Positions 8,695-18,460 of a stretch of DNA of 64,000 bases are shown in pieces (the first letter of the stretch is position 1; each line of letters begins with the position of its first letter). The DNA is from Gorillibacterium timonense (lineage in GTDB: Bacteria > Bacillota > Bacilli > Paenibacillales > NBRC-103111), in the NCBI RefSeq assembly GCF_001457415.1, contig NZ_LN881723.1:405246-469245 (forward strand), read 5' to 3'. The notes under the pieces are model-generated. The model was given only the letters and a program-made list of their open reading frames with translations, did no database searches and was not told where the DNA came from. Both the position numbers and the translations under genes were made by a program.

Positions 8695-9271
8695 AAAGAC
8701 GGTTCACCTCCATGTAATCCAGCACCGGAGCGCTGACGAGATAGCGAACGGATAAGCCCTCCCGTATCCGCTCGCGGATATCCGTTGAGGAAATATCCAT
8801 TTGCGGCATAGGCACGATGGTGATCCGCTCCTGCAGCATCGGCTCGAGTTCATCCACACGCAGGACAAAACCGGGTCTCGCCACCCCGATGAATTGGACG
8901 AGCTTAGCTAAATCCCCGATGCGATGCCATTTGGGCAAATACATGATCATGTCCGCCCCCATGATGTAGGAAAACTCCGTACCGGGATAAAGCTGCATCA
9001 ATTCCGTGACCGTATCCACCGTATAGGAAGTGCCGCCTTTGACCAGCTCGTAGTCCATGACACGAAAGCGGGGATTGTTGTCTGCCGCTCGTTTCACCAT
9101 TTCAAGCCGATGCTCGGCTGATGCGAGGGGAGCATGAAGCTTATGCGGAGGGATACTTGCCGGCATGAGCCAGACTTCGTCCAGCGAGCAAGCTTCTCCG
9201 ACTCGTTCCGCCGCAAGAAGATGTCCGAGATGGATAGGGTCGAAGGTCCCTCCCATGATGCCGATCTTCAT
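8684..9271 (-). CDS. nadD: Nicotinate-nucleotide adenylyltransferase NadD
   Basis: The 195-residue enzyme makes nicotinic acid adenine dinucleotide from NaMN and ATP in NAD synthesis. The nucleotidyltransferase motif GGTFDPIHLGHL is at residues 7-18 and the ISSTDIRERI signature is near residue 160. The start ATG at 9271 gives MKIGIMGG, the usual family start. It overlaps yqeK by eleven bases. A separate salvage operon with pnuC and nadR lies at 42-45 kb. Confidence 0.95.
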   Translation of the reverse strand: MKIGIMGGTFDPIHLGHLLAAERVGEACSLDEVWLMPASIPPHKLHAPLASAEHRLEMVKRAADNNPRFRVMDYELVKGGTSYTVDTVTELMQLYPGTEFSYIMGADMIMYLPKWHRIGDLAKLVQFIGVARPGFVLRVDELEPMLQERITIVPMPQMDISSTDIRERIREGLSVRYLVSAPVLDYMEVNRLYET

Positions 9272-9289
9272 GCCAGAGTCCCTCCCGAT

Positions 9290-9580
9290 TTACGGCAGCT
9301 CAATGGTCTTGTTCTCCCGGGATTCTTTGTAGAGGACGATGGTCTTGCCGATCACCTGCACAAGCTCGGCTTCCGCTCCGCTCGCCAGCTCTTCCGCTAC
9401 CTCGCGGGCATCGTCGGAATTGTTGTTCAGGATCGACACCTTGATCAGCTCCCGGACCTCCAAGGCTTCATCAATATGACGAATCAAATGATCGTTTACG
9501 CCGCCCTTCCCGACTTGAAAAATCGGAGTGAGATGATGGGCGAGCGAGCGCAGATGGCGCTTTTGTTTACCGGTTAACAT
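9290..9580 (-). CDS. yhbY: YhbY/YqeI ribosome-associated RNA-binding protein
   Basis: The 96-residue CRM-domain protein begins MLTGKQKRHLRSLAH and contains the VGKGGVN loop and the ELIKVSIL and VIGKTIVLYK strands. YhbY binds pre-50S particles. I chose the ATG at 9580 because the longer in-frame extension runs into the aroE coding end and has no family similarity. It sits between aroE and nadD as in Bacillus. Confidence 0.93.
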   Translation of the reverse strand: MLTGKQKRHLRSLAHHLTPIFQVGKGGVNDHLIRHIDEALEVRELIKVSILNNNSDDAREVAEELASGAEAELVQVIGKTIVLYKESRENKTIELP

Positions 9581-9591
9581 AATTTTACCCT

Positions 9592-10479
9592 CTATTCTTT
9601 TGAAATAACATCGGTTTTTGCGGCGAGCGCCGACTCCACTTCCTCGCGCATCGCATCGACAGGCGCCGGTTGGCCGGTCCACAGCTCAAAGGCGTAAGCG
9701 CCCTGATGGATGAACATGCCGAGGCCGCCGTGAATGGCGCAGCCCTTCTTCTCCGCCTCCGCGAGAAACAGCGTTTTGCGCGGATTGTAGACAATGTCGC
9801 TTACGAGGAGCCTTGGATTCAGCAGCTCCGGAGGTAATGGACTTTCGCCTACATAGGGATGCATGCCTGCTCTTGTCGTATTCACAACGAGATCGGCCTC
9901 GCAGAGCGCTTCCTCGGCTCCCTCTAGACCCGTTCCCTTCAAACGTGCGGGATCTGGAAAAGCCGCTGCAAGTTCAACCGCGCGTTCCGCCGTACGGTTG
10001 ACGATGATGATCTCCGCTGTCCCCTCGCGGTGCAAGGCCCATACGATCCCACGTGCAGCCCCACCGGCACCGAGTACCACAACCCGTTTGCCGGCAGGAT
10101 CGAAGCCGGTCTCTTCCTTTAGAGACCGGACATACCCGATCCCGTCTGTATTATAGCCCGTCAGACGGCCTCCATCGTTCACGATGGTATTGACCGCACC
10201 GATCAGGCGAGCACTCTCGTCCACGGCATCCAAATGCTCCATCACGTCCACTTTATGCGGAATCGTGACATTCACTCCACGAATGCCAAGCGCGCGAATG
10301 CCCTTCACGGCATCCGGCAGCTGTGCTGGAGTGACATGAAACGCCGTATAGACAGCGGCCAATCCCGTCTCGGCAAAAGCCCGGTTCAGCATCCGCGGAG
10401 ACTGCGAATGTGCCACCGGGTCGCCGAATACGCCATAAAGAACGGAACGAGAATCAATCGGTCGTGGCTCCTTCGTCAA
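9592..10479 (-). CDS. aroE: Shikimate dehydrogenase
   Basis: The 295-residue enzyme reduces 3-dehydroshikimate with NADPH in aromatic amino acid synthesis. Seen are the substrate-binding SQSPRMLNRAF near residue 24, the catalytic lysine in VTIPHK, NTDGIGY, and the nucleotide loop GAGGAARG at about 137-144. It lies between yqeH and yhbY, a conserved position in Bacilli. The protein is slightly longer than average because of its first residues (MTKEPRPIDSRS). Confidence 0.95.
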   Translation of the reverse strand: MTKEPRPIDSRSVLYGVFGDPVAHSQSPRMLNRAFAETGLAAVYTAFHVTPAQLPDAVKGIRALGIRGVNVTIPHKVDVMEHLDAVDESARLIGAVNTIVNDGGRLTGYNTDGIGYVRSLKEETGFDPAGKRVVVLGAGGAARGIVWALHREGTAEIIIVNRTAERAVELAAAFPDPARLKGTGLEGAEEALCEADLVVNTTRAGMHPYVGESPLPPELLNPRLLVSDIVYNPRKTLFLAEAEKKGCAIHGGLGMFIHQGAYAFELWTGQPAPVDAMREEVESALAAKTDVISKE

Positions 10480-10528
10480 CAGTCATTCCCCCTTGGATGT
10501 AAGCCATGCTTTTTATGTTGGCAGCGTA

Positions 10529-11674
10529 CTAGATTAAAGCGGGCCGCTGCGCGACCTTAACGCCCTTCGGCGCCCATATCACGAGCTCGGCGCCGGATTC
10601 TCCATTGGCGGTGATCCAGCCAAGCCCCGAGATCAGCACATCGGTTTTGCTTCCCCTTTGAATCCGCACCGCATGCTTGACCAGAGGAGGCAGCTCCTCC
10701 AAGTGTTCGAGAGCGGGAGGCTGCAGTAGTGTTCCTTTATGCTCGGCATAGAGCTCGTCCGCCCTCTCCAGCTTGGTCCGATGCAGCTTAAGCGCATCTG
10801 AGACGTAACAGGTGAAGGATTGACGGTCTCCCCGAACGAAATCCATGCGGGCTAGCGCCCCGAAAAACAGCGTCTGTTCTTCGTTCAATTGGTATACCAT
10901 CGGCTTCAATGCCGCATTCGGCAAAATGACCGGCAGCTCCTTTTTGTTCACAAGCTCCGTTACCCGATGTTGGTAAACGATCCCCGGCGTATCGATGATC
11001 GCCTTGCCGTAATCGAGCGGGATGCGGACGAGATCGAGCGTCGTCCCGGGATAAGGCGAGGTGGTCAATTCCGCATTCAAATCGCTGTAATCCCGGATGA
11101 GACGGTTGATCAGGGTAGACTTGCCCACATTGGTCGCACCTACCACATAGACGTCCCGTCCTTTGCGGTGAGCGTCCATCCGTTCAAGCAGCTGATCAAA
11201 GCCCGTGTTCTTCTTGGCGCTGACCAGCACGATATCAACCGTCTTCAACCCGAACTCCTTCGCCTGCCTCTGCGCCCAGTTCAGGATACGGTTCGGATTG
11301 GTCGCTTTTGGAAGAAGATCCGTCTTGTTGACGGCAAGCAGCACCGGATTGTTGCCGATAAAACGCTGCAGACCGGGGATCAGGCTTCCTTCGAAGTCAA
11401 ACAAATCGACGATGTGCACGACCAGGCTGCTCGTATTGGCAATGCCGCTGAGTATGTTCAGGAAGTCGTCCTGGTTAAGGGTCGCTCCGGACAAATCATT
11501 GTAATGCTTGATGCGGAAGCAGCGCTGACAGATCACCGGCTCCTTCCGAAGCGCCTGCTCTGGCACAAACCCAAGCTTAGCCGGATCCTCGGTCTGCAGC
11601 TTAACTCCGCAGCCTTCGCATTTAAGCGGCTCATTCTCCTGCCGTACGGGTGAAACGTCTTCACGCGAATTCAT
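10529..11674 (-). CDS. yqeH: Ribosome biogenesis GTPase YqeH
   Basis: The 381-residue protein is a circularly permuted GTPase needed for 30S assembly. An N-terminal zinc finger (CEGC, later CQRC) is followed by the G4 motif NKTDLL, then G1 GATNVGKST at about 175-183 and G3 DTPG, which is the permuted order diagnostic of the family. A C-terminal RNA-binding part follows. It is between yqeG and aroE on the minus strand. Confidence 0.95.
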   Translation of the reverse strand: MNSREDVSPVRQENEPLKCEGCGVKLQTEDPAKLGFVPEQALRKEPVICQRCFRIKHYNDLSGATLNQDDFLNILSGIANTSSLVVHIVDLFDFEGSLIPGLQRFIGNNPVLLAVNKTDLLPKATNPNRILNWAQRQAKEFGLKTVDIVLVSAKKNTGFDQLLERMDAHRKGRDVYVVGATNVGKSTLINRLIRDYSDLNAELTTSPYPGTTLDLVRIPLDYGKAIIDTPGIVYQHRVTELVNKKELPVILPNAALKPMVYQLNEEQTLFFGALARMDFVRGDRQSFTCYVSDALKLHRTKLERADELYAEHKGTLLQPPALEHLEELPPLVKHAVRIQRGSKTDVLISGLGWITANGESGAELVIWAPKGVKVAQRPALI

Positions 11675-11718
11675 CTGTCAGTCCTCCTGGGAGAGCCCAG
11701 CATACGGGCGAGCTCTCC

Positions 11719-12216
11719 TCATGTGTTTTTGTTTAAGAGCCGGACGAGCTTCTCGATCTGGCGGTTCACTCGCGTGAAGAAGCCTTCTTCCTGCAAAGCG
11801 ATCGGTTGAACGAGCACGGTGTAAAGGCCGAGACGATTGCCTCCCAGTACATCCGTCAGCATCTGGTCTCCCAGCACGAGCACCTGCTCCGGTTCCAGAT
11901 CGAGAAGAGAGAGTGCGCGATGAAAAGCGGCGCTACGCGGCTTGCGAGCGCCATATACGAAGGGAATGCCGAGCGGAGTGGCAAACTTGCTCACCCTCGC
12001 CTCCCCATTATTGGAGAGCACGACGACCTTGAAGCCAAGATCCTGAAGCTCGCTCAGCCATTTGATCAGCTCCGGCGTCGCCAGCGGAGTCCTTGCGCTC
12101 ACTAAAGTATTATCCAAATCCGTAATGATTCCCCGGATTCCTTGCTCCCACAGCTCGGTTAAAACCAGCTCATAAATGGTTGCAATCTGCTGCCGGGGAA
12201 TCAGCTTGTTCAGCAA
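11719..12216 (-). CDS. yqeG: YqeG-family HAD-type phosphatase
   Basis: The product of about 165 residues belongs to the YqeG subfamily of haloacid-dehalogenase phosphatases. The nucleophile motif is ITDLDNTLV (the first Asp is catalytic), then VLSNNGE and VLGDQMLTDVLGGN for the later HAD motifs. I chose the TTG at 12216, giving LLNKLIP, which aligns with the Bacillus N-terminus; GAGGTG lies six bases upstream. A longer start at 12249 is possible. It is the first gene of the yqe cluster here. Confidence 0.88.
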   Translation of the reverse strand: MLNKLIPRQQIATIYELVLTELWEQGIRGIITDLDNTLVSARTPLATPELIKWLSELQDLGFKVVVLSNNGEARVSKFATPLGIPFVYGARKPRSAAFHRALSLLDLEPEQVLVLGDQMLTDVLGGNRLGLYTVLVQPIALQEEGFFTRVNRQIEKLVRLLNKNT

Positions 12217-12305
12217 TCCGTTCACCTCAAATGCTTCATAGTACACCAAACTATACCATACAAGTCCATTTTAGCGCAAAATCAACTTTTTACCGCCCAG
12301 AACGG

Positions 12306-12330
12306 AAAAACCGCCCGCAGAAGCGAGCGG
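12306..12330 (-). terminator. Terminator of the MoxR-DUF58-transglutaminase operon
   Basis: On the minus strand CCGCTCGC pairs with GCGGGCGG around a TTCT loop and is followed by TTTTT. It is 30 bases past the stop of the 12362-14653 gene. Confidence 0.85.
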
Positions 12331-12361
12331 CGAAATGAATTCCGGTCAGGGATATGCTCCC

Positions 12362-14653
12362 TTACATCTCCTTGCGGAGCTTGCGAACAATGCCTGCGGC
12401 TCGGGCCGCTTCTTCCTCGGTGACGACTCGAGAGCTGTACTTGGCTTTCTCGAACAGGGCGATCAGCTTGTCGAAATCCTGCGAGAGCCACGCGTCCTTC
12501 ACCCTCCACCGGTTCAAGGTTTCCCTGGCTGTCTCATGATCGAGTACGGGGAACCCACGGCGGCGGAAATAACGCAGCAGCTTCTCAAATTCTTTGATCA
12601 ATTGGCGGTTATAATTCGTTTCCGCACGATTGCGGAATGAGGAGAAGCTCCCCTTGCGCAGAATCCAGCGTCCCCGCCGATAACCGGCATAGTACCAAAT
12701 GCCGGCAGCGGCAACCAGCAATAGGATCGTTGCGCTCGTTATCCAAAGCCCGATATGTCCATTCGTTTGCTCCGTCGGATTGGTCGTCGTTTCATCGATC
12801 GGCGTATCGTCCACTACGGGATCATTCGCGGCTTGGGTCGAATCGACAGCATACGGCACCGAGAAACCGGAAGTCGGGTCAAAGGGGATCCAGCCATATC
12901 CGCTGAAATAGACTTCCACCCAGGAGTGAGCATTGGAATTGTGCACCGTGTATCGGCCCGCTCCATTCGGGTCCCGATCGACCATCCGGCTCATCATTTC
13001 CTGCGGTGACATTTCATCGAAGGGACTTGACCCAGATGTATAGCCCTTGACCCAGCGCGAAGGCAAACCGATAGATCGCGTCAGAACAGCCATGGCGGTC
13101 GAATAGTAATCGCAATAGCCTTCCTTGGTTTCAAATAGGAAGCGATCGACGAAATCCTTGCTGCTGCTGTTGCTTTCATCGGGTTGGTTGTTGTAAGGAA
13201 AGGTCGTCTGGAGATACCGTTCAATCGCTTTTGCTTTGGCGTAGGGATTGACCTCATCCTTTGTAAGCTCCACCGCCAATTGGCGTACGCGTTCCGGCAC
13301 ACTCTCAGGCAGCTCAAGATACTCGTCGAGCTCCTTCTTCTCCGGATACTCCGCTGGCGCTTCCTTAAGTCCCGCTTCATCAAGCACCGGCATTTCCGAG
13401 AGGATGGTATACGTCTTGGGCCTTCCATCCTCTCCCCAATGCATCTCCGACGAGCCCGGCTGCCAAACCGCCGGACTATACCCGATTTCCTTTTCATCGA
13501 CGCTCTCCAACGCTTTCAGCTCGAAAGCCCCGAACAGCACGGGATATTTCGGAGATTTATCCAAAAACGTCACCGTCTGCTTCACTTCAATCGTCTTCCG
13601 TTTGCTGATGTCAAGGCGCGAATCGGCCTTCAACAAGTCGTTCTTCCCGCCGATTTCGCTTGCGTTCGACCGATCGCCGCCACTGTCCTTCCAGCCCTGC
13701 CCCGTATAGACATCCTTCGTCTCTCCGCGCCAATAGCTGCGGTAGGTCGTATCTACGGTGAAGACGGTCGCGTAATCATACTCGAATCCGCCGCCAAGAG
13801 CGGAATCGTCGCGGCTGTAGCCCGAGGTGGTTTTAACGCTTGGAAGGATCGGACTCGTCAGCTCTTTGAGCTTACCGGGAACCGTCACCGGCTCCCCCTC
13901 CCATTTTTTGTAGAGGGTATAAGGGTCGGTGAGCACATTGGTCACATCCGGCGCGAGCGTGCTGAGTCCAACGGTGACCGTCAGAAGCAGAACGATCGGC
14001 GTGATGAAGGAGATGGGATAATCGGCAATGTATCCCCAGCCTTCTGGGCTCTTGTCCTTCAGGTTGCTGAAGTGCCGGACAACGAGGAGAAACAAGCCGC
14101 AGAGAATGAGCCACGCTGCCTCATCCCACAGATACACCAAGCTGAACGAGTCCCGAAGCGCCATAACCAGAACGCCTGCGATGAGCGCGCTGACGATGCG
14201 CTTCTTGTTCCCCATCCACCAGATGGTAAACAAGTAGATGATCCACGCGCCGATACCGAACCACAAGTAAGGGAATAGCTGCTCCGCATTATAAAGGAAC
14301 AGCTGGAACAACTGCCGGGTATTGTCCGTTTCCGCCCATACGGGTGTGTAATCGAGTGAGATGGCATAGAAAACAAGCAAGATAAGAAACTGCAGAGCTC
14401 TCTGCAAAAACCGGTTTTTCAGCCGGGCCGCTTCGGTCAGGAATACGATGGCAAGCGTTGAATACAAGAGAAGGATCGTTTTCGGCAAAAACCCTCCGTC
14501 CTCTTCGCCGAACCAATGAATGAACGAGATGAGAAACATACCGCTGAACAAAGCGGTAAAAATGCGCTGCCAATCCGCGGCAATCCCGCTGATGATTACG
14601 CGGCGCAGCGACCTTTTGGCGGGCCGCGACGCCTTCCATTCCATTTGCCGCAT
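12362..14653 (-). CDS. Membrane transglutaminase-like protein (TgpA/DUF4129 type)
   Basis: The 763-residue protein has several N-terminal membrane spans (residues about 20-235), a large extracytoplasmic region with a transglutaminase-like core, one more span near 655-675 and a cytoplasmic DUF4129-like tail. The catalytic triad can be read as Cys in EGYCDYYSTAM, His in NAHSWVEVY and Asp in FDPTSGF. Such proteins come with MoxR and DUF58 partners and are thought to act in cell-surface protein crosslinking or proteolysis; the substrate is unknown. Its ATG overlaps the DUF58 stop by one base (TAATG), so translation is coupled. Confidence 0.88.
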   Translation of the reverse strand: MRQMEWKASRPAKRSLRRVIISGIAADWQRIFTALFSGMFLISFIHWFGEEDGGFLPKTILLLYSTLAIVFLTEAARLKNRFLQRALQFLILLVFYAISLDYTPVWAETDNTRQLFQLFLYNAEQLFPYLWFGIGAWIIYLFTIWWMGNKKRIVSALIAGVLVMALRDSFSLVYLWDEAAWLILCGLFLLVVRHFSNLKDKSPEGWGYIADYPISFITPIVLLLTVTVGLSTLAPDVTNVLTDPYTLYKKWEGEPVTVPGKLKELTSPILPSVKTTSGYSRDDSALGGGFEYDYATVFTVDTTYRSYWRGETKDVYTGQGWKDSGGDRSNASEIGGKNDLLKADSRLDISKRKTIEVKQTVTFLDKSPKYPVLFGAFELKALESVDEKEIGYSPAVWQPGSSEMHWGEDGRPKTYTILSEMPVLDEAGLKEAPAEYPEKKELDEYLELPESVPERVRQLAVELTKDEVNPYAKAKAIERYLQTTFPYNNQPDESNSSSKDFVDRFLFETKEGYCDYYSTAMAVLTRSIGLPSRWVKGYTSGSSPFDEMSPQEMMSRMVDRDPNGAGRYTVHNSNAHSWVEVYFSGYGWIPFDPTSGFSVPYAVDSTQAANDPVVDDTPIDETTTNPTEQTNGHIGLWITSATILLLVAAAGIWYYAGYRRGRWILRKGSFSSFRNRAETNYNRQLIKEFEKLLRYFRRRGFPVLDHETARETLNRWRVKDAWLSQDFDKLIALFEKAKYSSRVVTEEEAARAAGIVRKLRKEM

Positions 14654-15894
14654 TACCCTCTCCCTCCCAACTGGACGGGCAGATCCTGCAGGCTGGCTAC
14701 GGGATACGCAAGAAATCCCCGCGCCTGCATGAATTTAACCCAGGGCTGGTGGTCAAGTCCAGCTTCGGCGCCCGCAAGAATCTGGCAGCCGTTCAACTGC
14801 TTGTGATGAATCCAGTTCATAGCCTTCCATGCCCCCCCGTTCTTCTCAGGAGTGACCAGAACGGCGAGCATACCCGGTACGAGGCTGCGTCCATGCTCTT
14901 CCAGAATCCGGGCGAGCGGATAACTTCCATCGGCTTCGACCCCGATGAGATGGTCCATCATAGTCTTGAAGTGAAGGGAACCGGATTTCGGCTCGAATAG
15001 AGCGGCTTCTCTCCCGACGGACAAAAGCCCGACAGACAGCCTGCGCTTCTGACCGAATTCGAGCAGAGAAGCGGCTGTGGAGACTGCCAGCTCGAACGAT
15101 TCCTTATCCGGGTACCGATCGCTTTGACGATCGAGGATGATCAAGGTGCTGAGCTCCGATTCCCTCTCGAACTCCTTGGACTTCCACGTTCCGGTGCGTG
15201 CGGTCGCATTCCAGTGAATGCGGGACAGCCGATCGCCGTAATTGTATTCGCGCACCCCGTTGATCTGGGTCGTTTCCCGCTGGGCGCGGGTCGTGATGGA
15301 ATGATGCTGCACCCCTCGCATCATCTGCTTGAGACCGTTCCATTCCGAGATGGCAATCGTCTCGGGAAGTACGCTAAAGGAATGGGGGAGCTCGATGCGG
15401 CCGCGATGCTCGAAGACGCCGAAGACGTCGCCAGTGGTGCATTCCGTCCGTTCAAATCGGTAGTGCCCGCGGCGAAGCGGATGCGTTCGGTAGCTGACCT
15501 GGCCGTTTCGCTTCCAATCCGGAATTAAGGTCGTTTCAAATGTCGTGCTCCCTACTCCAAGATGGTGCAAGGTATCCCTCACGCCAACGTAAGGAAGCGG
15601 CCAGATGCCGGGTACGTGAACATCCACCGTGATGGCAAGCGATGTCCCGGCGCTCAGCATCTCCTTGCTTGCGCCCGAGACGCCGCGCTTTCCTTCCGCC
15701 TTCGCGATGCCGCTCCACCTTCCGAGAATAATATACACGCATAGAATCGCGACGATGATGAAGACCATATAAGCAAATTTGCCGCCCTGAAAAAGCAGAA
15801 ACAAGAGACTGATCAGAAAAAAGGCGAGAATGAGGCCATAACGTCGGGAGAAGCGAACTTTCTTCGGCTCGTCGCGCCGGTAGCTCAGATTCAA
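14653..15894 (-). CDS. DUF58 domain protein
   Basis: The 413-residue protein has two N-terminal membrane spans (about 22-58) and a C-terminal DUF58 domain. The signature REYNYGDRLSRIHWNATARTG at about 225-245 is followed by a von Willebrand-like part (LIILDRQSDRY). DUF58 proteins are obligate companions of MoxR ATPases. The gene lies 7 bases after moxR and overlaps the transglutaminase gene by one base. Confidence 0.9.
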   Translation of the reverse strand: MNLSYRRDEPKKVRFSRRYGLILAFFLISLLFLLFQGGKFAYMVFIIVAILCVYIILGRWSGIAKAEGKRGVSGASKEMLSAGTSLAITVDVHVPGIWPLPYVGVRDTLHHLGVGSTTFETTLIPDWKRNGQVSYRTHPLRRGHYRFERTECTTGDVFGVFEHRGRIELPHSFSVLPETIAISEWNGLKQMMRGVQHHSITTRAQRETTQINGVREYNYGDRLSRIHWNATARTGTWKSKEFERESELSTLIILDRQSDRYPDKESFELAVSTAASLLEFGQKRRLSVGLLSVGREAALFEPKSGSLHFKTMMDHLIGVEADGSYPLARILEEHGRSLVPGMLAVLVTPEKNGGAWKAMNWIHHKQLNGCQILAGAEAGLDHQPWVKFMQARGFLAYPVASLQDLPVQLGGRG

Positions 15895-15901
15895 CTTTTC
15901 A

Positions 15902-16861
15902 TCACCTCTGGAGCCGAACGGGAACCTTCACCTGTTCCAGCACGGAGTTCATGACGCTTTCCACGGTCAAGCCTTCCAGCCGGGCCTCCGAATGAAGCAG
16001 AAGCCGATGACCGATTACATGAGGGGCGAGAAACTTGATATCGTCCGGCAGAACAAAGTCGCGTCCGCGAAGGAAAGCGAGCGCCTTGGCTGCATGGCTG
16101 AGCGCCAACGTAGCCCGAGGGCTTGCACCGAGGAAGATTGCAGGATGCTCACGGGTGCGGCGAACGATGGCGATCGTGTACTTGCCAAGCTCTTCCTCCA
16201 AGTAAACCTGATTAACGCGCTCCTGAAGAGCGAGAACCTCTTCTACCTCCATGACTGGCTCCAGCGTCTCCACCGGGTGAACCTTGCTTTGGGAAGTGAG
16301 CATGCGGAACTCTGTCGCTTCATCGGGATAACCAAGGCTGAATTTCAGCATAAACCGGTCGAGCTGAGCTTCCGGAAGAACGTAGGTCCCCTCGAAATCG
16401 ATTGGATTTTGAGTCGCCAAGAGCAGAAACGGTTTCGGGAGCTCGTGCGCAACACCGTCCACCGTGACAAACCCTTCTTCCATCGCCTCGAGCAGAGCGG
16501 CTTGGGTCTTGGTTGTCGCCCGGTTGATTTCGTCTGTGAGCAGAATATGGGTCATGACAGGACCTGGCCGGAAGATAAACTCCTCCTGCTTCGGATGATA
16601 GATCGAAACGCCCGTTATATCAGTGGGCAGAAGGTCAGGGTTGCACTGGATGCGTCGGTATTGGCCGTGAATGGAACGGGCGAGCGCCTTGATGAGCACG
16701 GTCTTGCCGGTTCCCGGAACATCCTCCAGAAGGACGTGTCCGCCGGAAAAGAATGCCGTAAGCAGGAGCTCAATCTCTTCGCTCTTGCCGAGAATGCAGG
16801 ATTCCAAATTGCGCTTCAATCGCTCGATTGATGACGTTTCTTCCTTGCGTATTCCCTCCAT
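15902..16861 (-). CDS. MoxR-family AAA+ ATPase
   Basis: The 319-residue ATPase carries Walker A (GTGKT in EDVPGTGKT), Walker B (LLTDEINR) and the MoxR signatures GVFVLPEAQLDRF-like (GTYVLPEAQLDRF) and LGASPRATLAL. MoxR proteins act as chaperones for DUF58 and transglutaminase or VWA partners. I start at the ATG at 16861 because GGAGG lies seven bases upstream; a TTG two codons earlier is also in frame. It is the first gene of the three-gene operon. Confidence 0.92.
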   Translation of the reverse strand: MEGIRKEETSSIERLKRNLESCILGKSEEIELLLTAFFSGGHVLLEDVPGTGKTVLIKALARSIHGQYRRIQCNPDLLPTDITGVSIYHPKQEEFIFRPGPVMTHILLTDEINRATTKTQAALLEAMEEGFVTVDGVAHELPKPFLLLATQNPIDFEGTYVLPEAQLDRFMLKFSLGYPDEATEFRMLTSQSKVHPVETLEPVMEVEEVLALQERVNQVYLEEELGKYTIAIVRRTREHPAIFLGASPRATLALSHAAKALAFLRGRDFVLPDDIKFLAPHVIGHRLLLHSEARLEGLTVESVMNSVLEQVKVPVRLQR

Positions 16862-17034
16862 GAGCAATCCTCCAATAGGTTTTGTATGAGAACGGATACG
16901 AAAAATTCAAACAGGCTGTTGTCGAAACTTTGTCGCTACCAAGTAGTTTACAGGATTTGAGAGTGTTCGTACACCGTTGCCACCTATAAAAATGTTTGGA
17001 GATTGTTTCCGATCGCATCGCACGGCGGAATGCA

Positions 17035-17061
17035 AAAAACTGCCATCCCGCAGGAAGGCAG
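17035..17061 (-). terminator. Terminator of the spoVA operon
   Basis: On the minus strand CTGCCTTCC pairs with GGATGGCAG (one mismatch) around a four-base loop and is followed by TTTTTT. It is 28 bases past the spoVAE stop. Confidence 0.85.
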
Positions 17062-17088
17062 CCCATCCGTTTTATTCAGAAGAAGCCA

Positions 17089-17439
17089 TTAGCCCTTGGG
17101 CTTGCATACGAGGGCGGTCAAAAACGAGAAGATGATCGCCGCAGATATGCCTCCGCTCGTTACCTTGAAAATACCGGTTAGTATGCCGATCCAACCGTTT
17201 TCGTCGAATTCCACCAACGCGCCGTGCACGAGCGAGTTGCCGAAGCTGGTGATCGGGACCGTAGCCCCGGCCCCGGCAAACCGGATCAACGGATCGTACC
17301 ATCCGATGCCATCGACAATCGCTCCGATCACAACCAGAGTCGCCATCGTATGAGCAGGCGTCAGCTTGAACCCGTCAATCATCAACTGCCCAATCAAGCA
17401 TATGGCTCCTCCGACCAGAAAAGCCCACAAATAATCCAT
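17089..17439 (-). CDS. spoVAE: Stage V sporulation protein AE (SpoVAEb type)
   Basis: The 116-residue membrane protein matches SpoVAE(b), part of the inner-membrane channel that moves dipicolinic acid into the forming spore and out at germination. Seen are [33 protein letters not shown] and a C-terminal span. The start ATG at 17439 shares one base with the spoVAD stop (TAATG). It ends the operon. Confidence 0.93.
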   Translation of the reverse strand: MDYLWAFLVGGAICLIGQLMIDGFKLTPAHTMATLVVIGAIVDGIGWYDPLIRFAGAGATVPITSFGNSLVHGALVEFDENGWIGILTGIFKVTSGGISAAIIFSFLTALVCKPKG

Positions 17440-18458
17440 TACCTCTCTCCTCCTTCCGCTTCGAATGCCACCGCGTGAGCGACACAAGGAATGCTCTCCC
17501 CCTGCTGATAAGACAGAGGCGACAATAGCGCTCCCGTCGCTACCACGAGAACTCGCTTCAGCTCTCCCCGGCTCATCCGGTTGAACAGATGCCCGTACGT
17601 TACGGTCGCACAGCAGCCGCAGCCGCTTCCTCCTGCTTGAACCTGCTGCCTCTCCCGGTCGAAGATGAGCAAGCCGCAGTCGGAGAACACCGTCTGATCG
17701 ATGGGGATCTGCCTTTCGGCGAAGAGATCGCGGGCCAGAGAATGGCCGATCTGAGCCAAATCTCCCGTGACAATTAAGTCATAATAGGAAGGCTCCAGCG
17801 CGAAATCTTCTAGATGCTGGGCGATCGTATCCACCGCTGCGGGGGCCATGGCCGCCCCCATGTTGAATGGATTCTTGATCCCCATGTCGATGATTTTGCC
17901 GATGGTCGCTCGCATCACCTTCGGCCCCTTCCCGGCAGCGCCGATGACGGCGGCACCTCCTCCGGTTACGGTAAATTGGGCGGTCGGCGGCTTTTGGGAG
18001 CCGTACTCGGTGGGATACCGGAACTGCTTCTCGGCGGTGCAGTTATGGCTGCCGGTGGCGGCGATCGCAAGATTGGCCGCGCCGGTGCTCACGAGCTGCG
18101 CTGCGACGGCTGCGCTCTCCATAGCGGTTGAACAGGCGCCGAAGACGCCGAGATACGGAATGCCGACGGTTCGGGCGACGAAGCTCGTGCTGGTGATTTG
18201 GTTCATCAAATCGCCGCCGACATAGAAATCGATCCGGCTTTTGTCCGCACCCGATTTCTCGATGGCCCGGTTGACGGCCCGCTCCAGAAATTGCTGCTCC
18301 GCCAGCTCCCAGCTCTTTTGTCCGAGTCGCAAGTCATCGTGCACCTGGTCAAAATCCGACGCAAGCGGTCCCTTTCCCTCTTCCGGCCCTACCACGGAGG
18401 CATAGCCGAGAACGACCGGAGGAGGTTCAAACCGCCAGCTTTGTTTGCCTTGCAGCAT
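17439..18458 (-). CDS. spoVAD: Stage V sporulation protein AD
   Basis: The 339-residue cytosolic protein has a thiolase-like fold and in Bacillus binds dipicolinic acid. Family segments seen are [23 protein letters not shown] and [14 protein letters not shown]. The start ATG at 18458 gives MLQGKQSW; the 68-residue upstream extension overlaps spoVAC and is not coding. There is a two-base gap to spoVAC. Confidence 0.94.
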   Translation of the reverse strand: MLQGKQSWRFEPPPVVLGYASVVGPEEGKGPLASDFDQVHDDLRLGQKSWELAEQQFLERAVNRAIEKSGADKSRIDFYVGGDLMNQITSTSFVARTVGIPYLGVFGACSTAMESAAVAAQLVSTGAANLAIAATGSHNCTAEKQFRYPTEYGSQKPPTAQFTVTGGGAAVIGAAGKGPKVMRATIGKIIDMGIKNPFNMGAAMAPAAVDTIAQHLEDFALEPSYYDLIVTGDLAQIGHSLARDLFAERQIPIDQTVFSDCGLLIFDRERQQVQAGGSGCGCCATVTYGHLFNRMSRGELKRVLVVATGALLSPLSYQQGESIPCVAHAVAFEAEGGER

Positions 18459-18460
18459 CT

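Noticed and set aside
13184-14278. 364-residue plus-strand frame
   Set aside because: It is antisense to the transglutaminase gene and has no coding signals of its own.
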